The notes under the pieces are model-generated. The model was not told the origin of the DNA. It ran no database searches and saw only the letters and a program-made list of their open reading frames with translations. This document shows positions 52,356-62,141 of a DNA stretch of 64,000 nt, in pieces (within the stretch, counting starts at the first letter, position 1; the number at the start of each line of letters is the position of its first letter). The stretch comes from Cobetia sp. L2A1 (lineage in GTDB: Bacteria; Pseudomonadota; Gammaproteobacteria; Pseudomonadales; Halomonadaceae), in contig NZ_CP047025.1 in NCBI RefSeq assembly GCF_009796845.1, positions 2,790,001 through 2,854,000 on the forward strand, written 5' to 3'. Both the position numbers and the translations under genes were made by a program.

Positions 52356-53435
52356 ATGCCTAAAACCTTCCTCGTCACCGGCGGCGCCGGTTTCATTGGC
52401 TCTGCGGTCCTACGTGAGCTGATCCGTTCTACCCGGCACACTGTTATCAATTTTGATGCGCTGACCTATGCCGGTAATCTTGAGTCATTAGTTGATGTCG
52501 CTGATTCCGAGCGCTATCACTTCGTGCAAGCCGATATCTGTGACGGCGAGAAGATGAAGGCTGTCTTCGCGGAGTTTCAGCCGGATATCGTGATGCACCT
52601 GGCGGCCGAGAGTCACGTGGATCGCTCCATCGATGGCCCGGCAGATTTCATCGAGACGAATATCGTCGGCACTTATCAGTTATTGGAAGCGGCACGTCAC
52701 TATTGGAAAGACTTGAAAGCATCCGATGCCGAGAAGGCTGCCGGTTTCCGGTTCCATCATATTTCGACAGATGAAGTGTATGGCGATCTGGAAGGGCCAG
52801 AAGACCTCTTTACTGAGACAACAGCTTATGCCCCGAGTTCTCCGTACTCGGCCAGCAAGGCCAGTTCGGATCACCTCGTGCGGGCCTGGCAGCGTACCTA
52901 TGGCCTGCCGACACTGGTCACCAACTGCTCCAACAATTACGGCCCGTTCCATTTCCCCGAGAAGCTGATTCCGTTGATGATTCTCAATGCCTTGGCAGGG
53001 AAGTCACTGCCGGTGTATGGCGATGGCAAGCAGGTGCGTGACTGGCTGTACGTGGAAGATCATGCACGTGCACTGATCAAGGTCGCGACCGAGGGTGAGA
53101 TTGCCGAGACCTACAACATCGGTGGCCATAACGAGAAGCAGAACATCGAGGTCGTCAAGACACTATGTGCACTGCTGGAAGAGTTAGTGCCCGAGAAGCC
53201 GGCTGGCATTGCCCACTATGAAGACCTCATCAGCTATGTGACGGATCGACCGGGCCATGATGTGCGCTATGCCATCGATGCCGCCAAGATCGAGCGTGAG
53301 TTGGGCTGGGTGCCACAGGAAACCTTCGAGACCGGCCTGCGCAAGACGGTCGAGTGGTATCTGGCCAATGAAAGTTGGTGGCAGCGTGTACAGGACGGCA
53401 GCTACCGTGGCGAGCGCCTCGGAACCGGGAGCTGA
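52356..53435 (+). CDS. rfbB: dTDP-glucose 4,6-dehydratase
   Basis: This 359-residue short-chain dehydrogenase/reductase-type enzyme performs the second step of dTDP-L-rhamnose synthesis. The NAD-binding TGGAGFIG is at 8-15, followed by [11 protein letters not shown], the catalytic STDEVYG and YSASK, and [14 protein letters not shown]. The length is that of E. coli RfbB (361). A GTG at 52344 opens the frame four codons earlier, but the ATG gives the canonical [10 protein letters not shown] start. It is the first gene of rfbB-rfbD-rfbA-rfbC, with rfbD starting 2 bases after its stop. Confidence 0.97.
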   Translation: MPKTFLVTGGAGFIGSAVLRELIRSTRHTVINFDALTYAGNLESLVDVADSERYHFVQADICDGEKMKAVFAEFQPDIVMHLAAESHVDRSIDGPADFIETNIVGTYQLLEAARHYWKDLKASDAEKAAGFRFHHISTDEVYGDLEGPEDLFTETTAYAPSSPYSASKASSDHLVRAWQRTYGLPTLVTNCSNNYGPFHFPEKLIPLMILNALAGKSLPVYGDGKQVRDWLYVEDHARALIKVATEGEIAETYNIGGHNEKQNIEVVKTLCALLEELVPEKPAGIAHYEDLISYVTDRPGHDVRYAIDAAKIERELGWVPQETFETGLRKTVEWYLANESWWQRVQDGSYRGERLGTGS

Positions 53436-53437
53436 TC

Positions 53438-54361
53438 ATGGCAGCGGACAAGATGGCATCGTGCACTACGCCGTTGAACAACGGTTTCGGCAGAATTCTC
53501 ATTCTTGGCGGCAATGGCCAGGTCGGGTTCGAGTTGCAGCGTAGCTTCGCGCCATTCGGAGAAGTGCGTGCCCCGCGCCGCAGTGACATGGATGCCAGTG
53601 ATCTGGACGCGGTGGCCGCCTATGTGGATGCCTATCAACCACAGCTGATTCTCAATGCTGCCGCCTGGACCGCCGTCGACAAGGCCGAAGCGCAACGCGA
53701 AGACGCCATGCGGCTCAATGCTGAGCTACCGGCGTTGTTGGCGGAGAAAGCAAGCGCCCAGGGCGCGGTGCTGGTGCACTATTCCTCCGACTACGTCTAT
53801 CCGGGCGATGGCGAGCAGTTCTGGAGCGAGGACAGCCCGACAGCGCCGCTCTCGGTCTACGGTGAGAGCAAGTTGGCCGGCGATGATGCCGTGATGGCGA
53901 GTGAGTGCCGTCATCTGGTGTTGCGTACCAGCTGGGTGTACGCCGCGCGCGGCAACAACTTCATGAAAACGATGCTCAAGCTCGGGCGTGACCGTGACAC
54001 GCTGAACATCGTCAACGATCAGATCGGCGCACCGACCCCCGCCCGATTGATCGCGCAACTGACCTGTGAGGCGTTGCGCCAGAATGTCGCGAGTGGTCTG
54101 TATCATCTGGCCCCGCGAGGCACTACCAGCTGGCACGGTTTCGCCCAGGCCATCTTCCGCCAGGCCATCGAGCAGGGAGAGACGCTGGCGATTGACCCTG
54201 AGACGCTGGACGTCATTCCGACCGCCGACTACCCGACACCCGCTGCGCGCCCGTTGAACTCGCGCCTGGCATTGGGCAAGTTGGAAGCGGCATTGGGCTA
54301 TTCGCTGCCGAGCTGGGACGCACAGTTGTCACTGACCCTGAAAGAACATCTTGATCGCTGA
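53438..54361 (+). CDS. rfbD: dTDP-4-dehydrorhamnose reductase
   Basis: This 307-residue NADPH-dependent enzyme performs the last step to dTDP-L-rhamnose. GGNGQVGFELQR is the dinucleotide loop; HYSSDYVYPG, the catalytic YGESK and RTSWVYAARGNNF are family motifs. GGGAG 7 bases before the ATG at 53438 fixes the start; the frame opens 21 codons earlier inside rfbB. About 18 residues precede the nucleotide loop, slightly more than in E. coli RfbD (299 residues). A 170-base gap with a short direct repeat GCACTACATA (54462 and 54495) separates it from rfbA. Confidence 0.96.
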   Translation: MAADKMASCTTPLNNGFGRILILGGNGQVGFELQRSFAPFGEVRAPRRSDMDASDLDAVAAYVDAYQPQLILNAAAWTAVDKAEAQREDAMRLNAELPALLAEKASAQGAVLVHYSSDYVYPGDGEQFWSEDSPTAPLSVYGESKLAGDDAVMASECRHLVLRTSWVYAARGNNFMKTMLKLGRDRDTLNIVNDQIGAPTPARLIAQLTCEALRQNVASGLYHLAPRGTTSWHGFAQAIFRQAIEQGETLAIDPETLDVIPTADYPTPAARPLNSRLALGKLEAALGYSLPSWDAQLSLTLKEHLDR

Positions 54362-54532
54362 GCCTTGCTGGTTCCGACTGAGGCTTTCAGCCGTTGGCGC
54401 TGACAATGCTTCATGAACAATGGCTTCGTGAACTGGTCAGCGCCATGCGGCTCACTGTCTGTGCACTACATACTTTCTGCATCAGACTTTCTCTGCACTA
54501 CATAACACGTCGATTCGACAAGGACATTTGAT

Positions 54533-55423
54533 ATGGCGCGTAAAGGCATCATTCTCGCCGGCGGTTCCGGCACACGACTGCACCCCATCACGCTGGGTGT
54601 TTCCAAGCAACTGCTGCCGATCTACGACAAGCCGATGATCTTCTATCCGGTATCGGTACTGATGCTGGCCGGTATCCGCGAGATTCTGATCATCTCCACC
54701 CCGGAAGATCTGCCGCAGTATGAAAAGCTGCTTGGCAACGGCGACCAGTATGGCGTGCGCATCGAGTATGCCGTGCAGCCAAGCCCCGATGGCCTGGCGC
54801 AGGCGTTCATCATCGGTGAAGAATTCATCGGCAATGATCCGGTCTGCCTGGTGCTGGGTGACAACATCTTCCACGGCCAGCACTTCTCCGAGCAGCTCAA
54901 GCGCGCGGCAGACCAGCCGAGTGGCGCCACCGTCTTCGGCTACCTGGTACAAGACCCGGAGCGCTTCGGTGTGGTCGAGTTTGACGAGTCAGGCACCGCG
55001 ATTTCCATTGAAGAGAAGCCGCTCAAGCCCAAGTCACCGTACGCGGTGACCGGTCTCTATTTCTACGACAACGATGTGGTCGAGATCGCCAAGCAGGTTG
55101 AGCCGTCAGAGCGCGGTGAGCTGGAAATCACCAGCGTCAACAATGCCTATCTGGAGCGCGGTGACCTGCGGGTCGAGCGTCTGGGCCGCGGTTTTGCGTG
55201 GCTGGACACCGGCACCCACGACAGCCTGCTGGAAGCGGGTCAGTACGTGCAGACCATCGAGCACCGTCAAGGCTTGAAGGTGGCATGCCTGGAAGAGATT
55301 TCCTGGACCAACGGCTGGATCAGCGACGAGCAGCTGGAAACCCAGGGCTCCGCACTCAAGAAGACCGGCTATGGCCAGTACCTGCTCAAGCGTCTTGCAG
55401 ACAAGCGCAGTGGCAATCACTGA
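54533..55423 (+). CDS. rfbA: Glucose-1-phosphate thymidylyltransferase
   Basis: This 296-residue enzyme makes dTDP-glucose from glucose-1-phosphate and dTTP, the first step of the rhamnose pathway. The nucleotide loop [34 protein letters not shown] stretch opens the protein; [10 protein letters not shown] carries the metal Asp, and [23 protein letters not shown] are also conserved. The length matches E. coli RfbA (293). AAGGA lies 8 bases before the ATG. It is followed by a strong hairpin at 55481 that may separate it from rfbC. Confidence 0.97.
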   Translation: MARKGIILAGGSGTRLHPITLGVSKQLLPIYDKPMIFYPVSVLMLAGIREILIISTPEDLPQYEKLLGNGDQYGVRIEYAVQPSPDGLAQAFIIGEEFIGNDPVCLVLGDNIFHGQHFSEQLKRAADQPSGATVFGYLVQDPERFGVVEFDESGTAISIEEKPLKPKSPYAVTGLYFYDNDVVEIAKQVEPSERGELEITSVNNAYLERGDLRVERLGRGFAWLDTGTHDSLLEAGQYVQTIEHRQGLKVACLEEISWTNGWISDEQLETQGSALKKTGYGQYLLKRLADKRSGNH

Positions 55424-55480
55424 GACATGGCGCGCCTAGTCCTTTAGTGTGAACAAGCTGAAGGCAATGCTAGTGTCTAT

Positions 55481-55524
55481 ATTCCCGCAGTCGTCTCATT
55501 GCTGATGACGACTGCGGGAATTTT
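55481..55524 (+). terminator. Terminator-like hairpin between rfbA and rfbC
   Basis: Perfect 15-base arms (ATTCCCGCAGTCGTC and complement) around an 11-base loop are followed by TTTC on the plus strand. It would end or attenuate the rfbBDA transcript before rfbC, which begins 85 bases later. Confidence 0.65.
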
Positions 55525-55608
55525 CATGAGAGAACGCGACAAACTTGATCTGCCATCGAAGTCATTGTCGTCGAATCAATCACTGCCCCATTCAGGAGCA
55601 AGCCCCGC

Positions 55609-56157
55609 ATGAACTACGAAAAACTCGCCATCCCCGATGTCGTGCTGTTGACTCCGCAAGTCTTTGGCGATGAGCGCGGTTTCTTCATGGAAACCTTTCG
55701 TCATAGCGAATTCGTCGAGCACTGCGGTGACTACACCTTCGTGCAGGACAATCACAGCAAGTCTCGTCAAGGCATCTTGCGTGGCTTGCATTACCAGTTG
55801 AATCAGCCGCAGGGCAAGCTGGTACGTGTGACACAGGGTGAAGTGTTCGATGTGGCCGTTGACATGCGCAAGAGCAGCCCTACGTTCGGCCAGTGGGTCG
55901 GTGCACTGTTGAGCGAAGACAACAAGCAGATGTTGTGGGTACCACCGGGATTCGCCCATGGATTCTACGTCATCAGTGAATCCGCGGAATTCCAGTATAA
56001 GTGCAGCGATTACTACGCGCCCGGCGATGAATATTCCATGAAGTGGGACGATGCCACGGTGGGTATCGAGTGGCCGCTGGTCAATGGAGAAGCGCCTCAG
56101 CTGTCCGGCAAGGATGAAGCGGGTACTACGTTCGGTGATGCAAGAAAATTCGATTGA
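55609..56157 (+). CDS. rfbC: dTDP-4-dehydrorhamnose 3,5-epimerase
   Basis: This 182-residue cupin epimerase acts between RfbB and RfbD. Conserved FGDERGFFMETF, the substrate-binding QDNHSKSRQGILRGLHYQ (catalytic His), VFDVAVDMRKSSPTFGQWVG, VPPGFAHGFYVISESAEFQYK and YYAPGDE are all present. The length equals E. coli RfbC (185). AGGAGC lies about 8 bases before the ATG (CAGGAGCAAGCCCCGCATG). A hairpin at 55481 isolates it from rfbA, so it may have its own promoter. A convergent terminator follows at 56176. Confidence 0.97.
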   Translation: MNYEKLAIPDVVLLTPQVFGDERGFFMETFRHSEFVEHCGDYTFVQDNHSKSRQGILRGLHYQLNQPQGKLVRVTQGEVFDVAVDMRKSSPTFGQWVGALLSEDNKQMLWVPPGFAHGFYVISESAEFQYKCSDYYAPGDEYSMKWDDATVGIEWPLVNGEAPQLSGKDEAGTTFGDARKFD

Positions 56158-56175
56158 TTAGTACTTTCACGATTC

Positions 56176-56210
56176 CATTACCCGTTCAGCGACATGCTGA
56201 ACGGGTAATG
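56176..56210. terminator. Convergent hairpin terminator after rfbC
   Basis: Perfect 15-base arms (CATTACCCGTTCAGC and complement) with a GACAT loop lie between rfbC on the plus strand and the sugar-phosphate transferase gene on the minus strand. No T-run follows on either side. Confidence 0.7.
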
Positions 56211-56231
56211 GGGGGCTATACCAAAAACAGG

Positions 56232-57617
56232 TCACGCAGCGTTTCTGTGCACAAACCCCTTGAATATAGTCATGAAGATTATCTTCAGATCCAGAATGAT
56301 TGACCAATTCTCTATATACCAGAGATCACATTCTATCCTTTTCTCGAGATCAGTATCTCCTCGCCATCCATTGATCTGTGCCCACCCCGTAATCCCGGCT
56401 TTTACCATATGCTTTTGCATATACCCTGGAATTTCAGATTTGAATTTTTCCACGAATACAGTGCGCTCAGGACGAGGCCCAACAATGGACATGTTACCAT
56501 TGAAGACATTGATGAACTGAGGTAGCTCATCCAGGCTGGTAGAACGAATGAACTTACCAAAGCGAGAGAGCTTCTTGTGCTTCGCCCCTCCCCAATGTAC
56601 GCCAGACTGTTCAATATCCATCGGCATGGATCGAAACTTTAAAATATCAAAAGGTTTTCCGTTCCACCCCACACGCTCCTGCCGATAAAAAACAGGCCCT
56701 GAGGAAGACATCTTGACGCCGATCGCAACGATCAGCATCACCGGACTGATCATCAGCAAAATCAGGCAAGCTAGAGATCGATCCAATATCGATTTACAGA
56801 ACGAATTCCAACCCGTCATTGGACTACAGCTTAGATCCATCATGTAAAGATCGGCCACGTTGGATATTCTATGATTGATCAATCTCAAATCCGACAAGTT
56901 AGGCATATATCGTAAATTACTTGTCGAAAAGCTTAAATCCTTTTGAATTTTTCTGACAGTCGCCCCTTCGGATATCGGAAGACAAATCCAGATCTCGGCT
57001 TCATGATCTGTGATTTTTTCGCCCGGCACATGAATCTCAAACTCACGATCCGCAAGCTCTCCATGTTCATCTTCACCCACAACCAAAATACGTGCCACAT
57101 CAAATCCAGCAGAAGGAACTCTCTGTAAATGTTGATAAGCTGTAGCACAGGAATGAGCATCTCCAATCAACATTACAGTCTTGCGATTGGCACCTTTCAT
57201 GCGCATGATATTGAGAAGAGGATAGGCGATTCCCCGCATCACTACCGAAAATAAAGCAGAAAGAATCATCCAGCTCATGACCCAGATACGGGAAAACTCC
57301 ACACTTTTACCACTGAAGAACACGACAACTGACAAAATACTACCCACAAACAAGAAAGCCACAACGACTTTCATTGCAAGAATGACACGAAGTTTGCCAC
57401 GCCATGATTTATAAAGGCTAAAGCTAGGCAAGATCAATGAAGCTATACACATACCAATAACCAGAGCCCACTGATAGCGCTCCGTCATGAAAACACTATC
57501 AAATCTAAGCCAATAGGCAAACCAACCCGCCAGAGCAACAACAAGTATATCGGCCGCGCGAACCAACATATGCGTATAAGGACCAAAACCACTAATGGAC
57601 CGATCAATATTACTCAT
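56232..57617 (-). CDS. Undecaprenyl-phosphate sugar phosphotransferase (WcaJ/WbaP-like)
   Basis: This 461-residue initiating enzyme transfers a sugar phosphate (often glucose-1-P or galactose-1-P) to undecaprenyl phosphate. Four N-terminal membrane helices (about 17-135) are followed by a CoA-binding/Rossmann-like domain (VMLIGDAHSC) and another membrane segment (about 280-302). The C-terminal bacterial sugar transferase domain has FYRQERVGWNGKPFDILKFRSM, RSTSLDELPQFINVFNGNMSIVGPRPER and WAQINGWRGDTD. It is the last gene of the minus-strand O-antigen set and begins the lipid-linked repeat unit. The sugar cannot be fixed from sequence. Confidence 0.92.
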   Translation of the reverse strand: MSNIDRSISGFGPYTHMLVRAADILVVALAGWFAYWLRFDSVFMTERYQWALVIGMCIASLILPSFSLYKSWRGKLRVILAMKVVVAFLFVGSILSVVVFFSGKSVEFSRIWVMSWMILSALFSVVMRGIAYPLLNIMRMKGANRKTVMLIGDAHSCATAYQHLQRVPSAGFDVARILVVGEDEHGELADREFEIHVPGEKITDHEAEIWICLPISEGATVRKIQKDLSFSTSNLRYMPNLSDLRLINHRISNVADLYMMDLSCSPMTGWNSFCKSILDRSLACLILLMISPVMLIVAIGVKMSSSGPVFYRQERVGWNGKPFDILKFRSMPMDIEQSGVHWGGAKHKKLSRFGKFIRSTSLDELPQFINVFNGNMSIVGPRPERTVFVEKFKSEIPGYMQKHMVKAGITGWAQINGWRGDTDLEKRIECDLWYIENWSIILDLKIIFMTIFKGFVHRNAA

Positions 57618-57685
57618 TAATACCTCTATAAGATATCGACAAATGGCTCTTGATGGTCACCATCTGAATATAGAAAAAATTTGCG

Positions 57686-58600
57686 CTATGGGGAGGAATT
57701 CCAGAAACGTCTGTGCATACTCAGTTTTCGTTTCCATTTAATCGGCAGACGTCTCTCCTGCTTGCCTAATTTGAAACCCAACATTTTAATACCATTTCTT
57801 ACAAGCGCATCGGGAATGTAGAACTTCCCATGCTGAGCAAGAAATTTCAATTCTGAAACCACAAACCGCATCCCTTCACCACCCGCACTGCCAAAACTTT
57901 CCTGAATCCAATTTTCACGCGATAAAAAGACCCCGATATCAAAGTAGCGCTTGCCCTCTTCAAGCAAAGTATAATCATGCGAATGATGACACCTGGCTGA
58001 TCCCTGATAAGCGACTTTCCATCCCGCCATCAACATACGTGCCGCAACATACATGTCCTCACCCAGAATGACATGGCCTGGGAAGCCTCCAACAGACATC
58101 AGCGATTCCGAACGATAGGCAGCAAAAGAATTAGACATGAACGCCGCTTTGATTCCAAGCACTGAAGCATCTGCCATCGTCTTGGTGCGAGAGCCCACAG
58201 GATAATTGAACAGACGTGCGTGTCTGCCCAGTGGCCTTGCCTCCAAGTGTGGCAATTGCTTGCCACACACTGCGCCAACCATCGGATCTTCGAAGGGCTG
58301 AATCAGATATTCGATCGCTTCTGGCTCGGCAAGGTAAGCATCCTGCGTCATGAAAATATAGATTTCGTAGCCGGGACGCTCGACAAGCGCTCTTTGCCGA
58401 GTTCCTCCATGATTGAATTCTGATGTCGGTATCACCAGATGATCAACCTCATGTTCTGTCAGATAGTCGGCAGTGCCGTCACTGGAAGACGAATCAATGA
58501 CAAAAAAATGGGCATTGGATGGCAAGCTGTCGATGAGTCGCTGCAGATCCTTCAAACCATTATACGTTGGCACTACCACCAAGCAATTTTCAGCGTTCAT
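57686..58600 (-). CDS. GT2 glycosyltransferase (rhamnosyltransferase-like), second of pair
   Basis: This 304-residue GT-A transferase has N-terminal CLVVVPTYNGLKDLQRLIDSL, EFNHGGTRQRALVER (typical of rhamnosyltransferases), FMTQDAYL as the metal-binding D-x-D-like site and LGEDMYVAARMLMAGWKVAY with the catalytic ED. With a dTDP-rhamnose pathway next door, rhamnose is the likely donor. Its start overlaps the stop of the preceding transferase gene (ATGA at 58597-58600). It probably extends the lipid-linked O-unit at the cytoplasmic face. Confidence 0.88.
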   Translation of the reverse strand: MNAENCLVVVPTYNGLKDLQRLIDSLPSNAHFFVIDSSSSDGTADYLTEHEVDHLVIPTSEFNHGGTRQRALVERPGYEIYIFMTQDAYLAEPEAIEYLIQPFEDPMVGAVCGKQLPHLEARPLGRHARLFNYPVGSRTKTMADASVLGIKAAFMSNSFAAYRSESLMSVGGFPGHVILGEDMYVAARMLMAGWKVAYQGSARCHHSHDYTLLEEGKRYFDIGVFLSRENWIQESFGSAGGEGMRFVVSELKFLAQHGKFYIPDALVRNGIKMLGFKLGKQERRLPIKWKRKLSMHRRFWNSSP

Positions 58601-59496
58601 AGGGATATCTTACCTTTCTTTTTACAGACAACATCTTTAAGCGCTTTATAGAAAAAACGTAAGTATTCACGTCGTCCTGGCACAGCACAGAGAATCACGA
58701 TTTGATGTATGAAGGCGAATACTATCTCTCTCATGGCCAAGAGATTCGGGACATGTTTCATTCCAAGTAGATAAAAAGAATTACGCACCCTATAGTACCG
58801 TCGAGCAGGACTGTGCACAGGGACTTTAAAAAACTTCAAGTCAAGTGAGTTATCACCGATAGAATGTAACATTACTGCGCCAGGTATCACCTTTATCGGA
58901 ACCCCAAGTGAACGTGCACGCAGACACCACTCTGTATCAACATAATCGATAAAGAGAGATTCATTCATCAACCCAACTCTTTCCAACGCTTGACGGTTGG
59001 CCATCGTACCCGACGAAATCACGATATCGACACTGACCGGATGGTGACAGAAAGAAGGATATATTTTTTTTCGGAAACCATATTGATCAACGAGTATTGC
59101 GGGATACTCAAAATTATTCTTCTCATCGTAAAACACAGGGGCCACAATCAAGGGGCTTGGCACATCAAGTGCAAGTGTCAGTTGCTTGATCATTAACTCA
59201 TCAATTCGACTATCTTGATCAAAGAATATGATCGCATCAGCATCGTCTTTCAAGGCCTGAGCAATACCTATATTCTGTGCATGGGCGATGCCACTATTGT
59301 AGCCTAGAGCGATAGCCTCTGAGCACGCAAATGATAACGCCTTATCTGGAGACTCGGTATTATCAACAACGATGACACGGAGTTCCAGACTAGAAAGTGT
59401 CTTTACCATTTCCTTGACTCTAGCCACATCTGGATTGTAAGTGACGATCACGGCATAAATGAGAGACGGTTTATTTTTTTTGAAACGATTGGTCAT
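58597..59496 (-). CDS. GT2 glycosyltransferase (rhamnosyltransferase RfbF/WbbL-like), first of pair
   Basis: This 299-residue GT-A transferase has YAVIVTYNPDVARVKEMVKTLSS, VIVVDNTESPD, LGYNSGIAHAQNIGIAQALKDDADAIIFFDQDSR (DxD) and ESLFIDYVDTEWCLRARSLG (catalytic Asp-Glu region), typical of dTDP-rhamnosyl transferases. It overlaps the Wzy-like gene by 26 bases at its 5' end and the next GT2 gene by 4 bases, so the cluster is tightly coupled. It is less AT-rich than the Wzy gene but more so than the rest of the window. Confidence 0.88.
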   Translation of the reverse strand: MTNRFKKNKPSLIYAVIVTYNPDVARVKEMVKTLSSLELRVIVVDNTESPDKALSFACSEAIALGYNSGIAHAQNIGIAQALKDDADAIIFFDQDSRIDELMIKQLTLALDVPSPLIVAPVFYDEKNNFEYPAILVDQYGFRKKIYPSFCHHPVSVDIVISSGTMANRQALERVGLMNESLFIDYVDTEWCLRARSLGVPIKVIPGAVMLHSIGDNSLDLKFFKVPVHSPARRYYRVRNSFYLLGMKHVPNLLAMREIVFAFIHQIVILCAVPGRREYLRFFYKALKDVVCKKKGKISL

Positions 59497-60709
59497 GCAC
59501 AGACACCTCGTAAAATAAAATATAATATAAAGTCATGTAAATCATAACCATATTTGAACTGAAAAGATATGGATTGAATAACGAAGCTAATAAAAAAAGC
59601 AAAAGAAATAGTACATATAGATATCCTTTTTTAATAGCGCCGAAATAAATTATATAAAATATGTAAAATACAAATATAGCGAAGCCAATCACACCCCATT
59701 TAGCCAATAAAGAAAGCATTTGTTGCTCATAGGAAAATGGAGACGAGAATGATCGAATAACTTCCTTACTATAAGCTCCAAAGCCACCACCAAACCAATA
59801 GTTTTGGTCAAACAAATTCCAAAGCGCCCCTGCTTGATTATATCTAATTGCATCCGACGCTGTGTTCTGAGGAGATAGAAACCGTAGTTTCACAAATTCA
59901 ATCAATTCATCTGAAAACGCTAAAGCTGCAATAAAAATTAAAAATAAAAAAACAAATTTTATCCAGAAGATATCCCTATCTCTATAAAAATAAATAGAGA
60001 GAGCCAATCCTGAAACTAGCATATTATATCGAGAAAAGCCTAAAATAACAACTATACTAGAAATTACAACAAGTATTCTATTGATATAATTGAAACAACA
60101 TTCCCTCTTCGACATCAAAAGCACAAGCGGAAATAACGCTACAACTAAATCCGTTTGAATAAAGACTCGAATCATATTCATTGGTAGTTGCATTGTCATG
60201 AATCCAGCGCCAAAAAAGCTCACGTATTCAGTAAGGAAGACATCAATAAAATCTTGATAATTACCTATATAATAATACGAGGCTATAATCACAGCCTTGA
60301 ACAACAAAGAAAATATAACAACTACTTTATAAACCATACACAGCTCATGTAACCCCCATTTATAGACCTCGAACAAATGAACTAAAATCATACCTATCAA
60401 TATTGCTCCTGAAGCTAATAAAAATTCTGATATCGCCATCTTTCCAAATTCAGAATAGCCATGAAATAACTGTAAAGTTAAAAAAACGGAAACACCAGCC
60501 ATGTGTTTTAAAAAGACACCATTTATTGAACTCAACTTTGTCAAAAATAATACCAACACAAAACCAGCAAAGATATATTTAATAGGAAAACCTGCCAATT
60601 TTCCAGATGGTAAAATAGAGAAAATAATCGGAGATACGAAAATCAATAATTTCCATAAATTAATTTTGTACAATGAATAGCGCATAACACATCTAGACAA
60701 CATTGACAT
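59471..60709 (-). CDS. wzy: Wzy-like O-antigen polymerase
   Basis: This 412-residue protein is hydrophobic throughout, with about eleven membrane segments and one long periplasmic loop (about 270-325, containing SPQNTASDAIRYNQ and NYWFGGGFGAYSKEV). That is the layout of Wzy polymerases, whose primary sequences are very variable. The DNA is visibly AT-rich, with many A/T runs, unlike flanking genes, which suggests acquisition by transfer. RBS GGGAGG lies 4 bases before the ATG at 60709 and 10 before a second ATG at 60703. It overlaps the flippase gene by 17 bases. Polymerase versus ligase cannot be proved from sequence; the gene at 62142 is the better ligase candidate. Confidence 0.75.
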   Translation of the reverse strand: MSMLSRCVMRYSLYKINLWKLLIFVSPIIFSILPSGKLAGFPIKYIFAGFVLVLFLTKLSSINGVFLKHMAGVSVFLTLQLFHGYSEFGKMAISEFLLASGAILIGMILVHLFEVYKWGLHELCMVYKVVVIFSLLFKAVIIASYYYIGNYQDFIDVFLTEYVSFFGAGFMTMQLPMNMIRVFIQTDLVVALFPLVLLMSKRECCFNYINRILVVISSIVVILGFSRYNMLVSGLALSIYFYRDRDIFWIKFVFLFLIFIAALAFSDELIEFVKLRFLSPQNTASDAIRYNQAGALWNLFDQNYWFGGGFGAYSKEVIRSFSSPFSYEQQMLSLLAKWGVIGFAIFVFYIFYIIYFGAIKKGYLYVLFLLLFLLASLFNPYLFSSNMVMIYMTLYYILFYEVSVHDQSFQKK

Positions 60710-62006
60710 TTGACCTCCCGCTTAAATAAGGATATATCCAAAATCCGAGACGAATTCTGACAGCTATCATAGCAATAGAATTCTGCAACGTTAACACGAT
60801 GGCCAATGCCAGCGTTGCCCCCAATGCTCCCCATAAGGGGATCAATATGACAAACAGCATAAGCCCAAGAAGCGTACATCCCACTGAGATGTTTCGCATG
60901 ACCTTCTGATTATCCGTCATGTTAAGCATGAAACCGACACTCGCTGTCACGATATTGAAGGTCTGCGCCACCGCCAGAATTCGTAGGTAATCAGCAGCTT
61001 TCGTAAATTCATCACCAAATATGCTCAGCAAATACTCAGGAAATAACAAACATGCCACCAGCAATGGCAGACTCATCATCAATCCTACCAATGAACTACG
61101 CCTGGCGGCACTCTTCAATCCTTCAAAATCTTTCTCATAATAATATTTGGCGAATTTGGGGGGGTAAATGGCTGAAATCAGCATCAAGATAAATCCGATA
61201 ATCAGCGCTATCCTTTCTGCTGATTTGAAAAGACCAAGCTCTATTGTATTCAACAGCATGCCTGCTATCAGCACCCCTGCGACATTCTGCATGAATTCCG
61301 CAAGACTCATGACAAAAAAATCTTTGGATGAATTCAAAAAACCAGGTTGATCAATATCTTTATTATCGGTGGTCTTGTATTTAGCCTTATTGATAATATA
61401 AAAAATCTGGATAGCACCTTGTAGAAAGACCAACCAACAGGCAATCATCAGCGCAACAGCAGTCCACTCTATTCGACACTCTTGATAGACCAGATAGCAT
61501 CCGAGCAAAATACAACCTGTCAGTAGAGAAATATAGCCACTCTCCAAGAGACAAGCAGCTGCGGGCCTTCCCATCCCTTTCATGAACCCTGACATCAGGT
61601 ATACGCCTGTCATGGCTGGAATAGCCAACACGACATAGACCAGCATATTTTGCATATCGATTGACAGAATATCTCCCAGAAGATAGCGGGCAGTCAAACC
61701 TAAAATAGCGATTGCTAAGGAATACATTAATGCTCGATACAATGCCAACTTCAAGTATCCAATATTCCTTACATCCTCTGGTGATATACCGACAAAACGC
61801 ATCAAGGCGTTATCCATTCCAAATCTGGCAAAGATAGCCGCGCCTAGCAGAATTCCTTGAATAATCGAAAAAATACCTAACCCAGCAACCCCGAGGAGTC
61901 GCCCTAGAATGATTCCCAACAATACTGATCCTATTGCACCAACGCCGCGTGCACACAAGGTAGATAAAAATACCAGTTTGCCCTTGTGATTTTGTAAACT
62001 CTTCAT
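60693..62006 (-). CDS. wzx: Wzx-like O-antigen flippase (polysaccharide transporter family)
   Basis: This 437-residue protein has about twelve membrane helices and the family opening GKLVFLSTLCARGVGAIGSVLLGIILGRLLGVAGLGIFSIIQ, followed by later LIIGFILMLISAIYPPKFAKYY, common in PST/MOP flippases. It moves the undecaprenyl-linked repeat unit across the inner membrane. It is followed by the Wzy-like gene with a 17-base overlap. The composition is moderately AT-rich. AGAG precedes the ATG (CAAGAGAGTTACCATG). Confidence 0.88.
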   Translation of the reverse strand: MKSLQNHKGKLVFLSTLCARGVGAIGSVLLGIILGRLLGVAGLGIFSIIQGILLGAAIFARFGMDNALMRFVGISPEDVRNIGYLKLALYRALMYSLAIAILGLTARYLLGDILSIDMQNMLVYVVLAIPAMTGVYLMSGFMKGMGRPAAACLLESGYISLLTGCILLGCYLVYQECRIEWTAVALMIACWLVFLQGAIQIFYIINKAKYKTTDNKDIDQPGFLNSSKDFFVMSLAEFMQNVAGVLIAGMLLNTIELGLFKSAERIALIIGFILMLISAIYPPKFAKYYYEKDFEGLKSAARRSSLVGLMMSLPLLVACLLFPEYLLSIFGDEFTKAADYLRILAVAQTFNIVTASVGFMLNMTDNQKVMRNISVGCTLLGLMLFVILIPLWGALGATLALAIVLTLQNSIAMIAVRIRLGFWIYPYLSGRSNVNVV

Positions 62007-62141
62007 GGTAACTCTCTTGAATCAAGCACTGCTTCAAAGAATGACTTTGGTATAAATACACTCTGATCACAAAATAAAGCAGCCTGATCGGTAGCGAAAA
62101 TCATCTTCAATCCTTGCAGCGACATCTTGTCATTTATCAAC

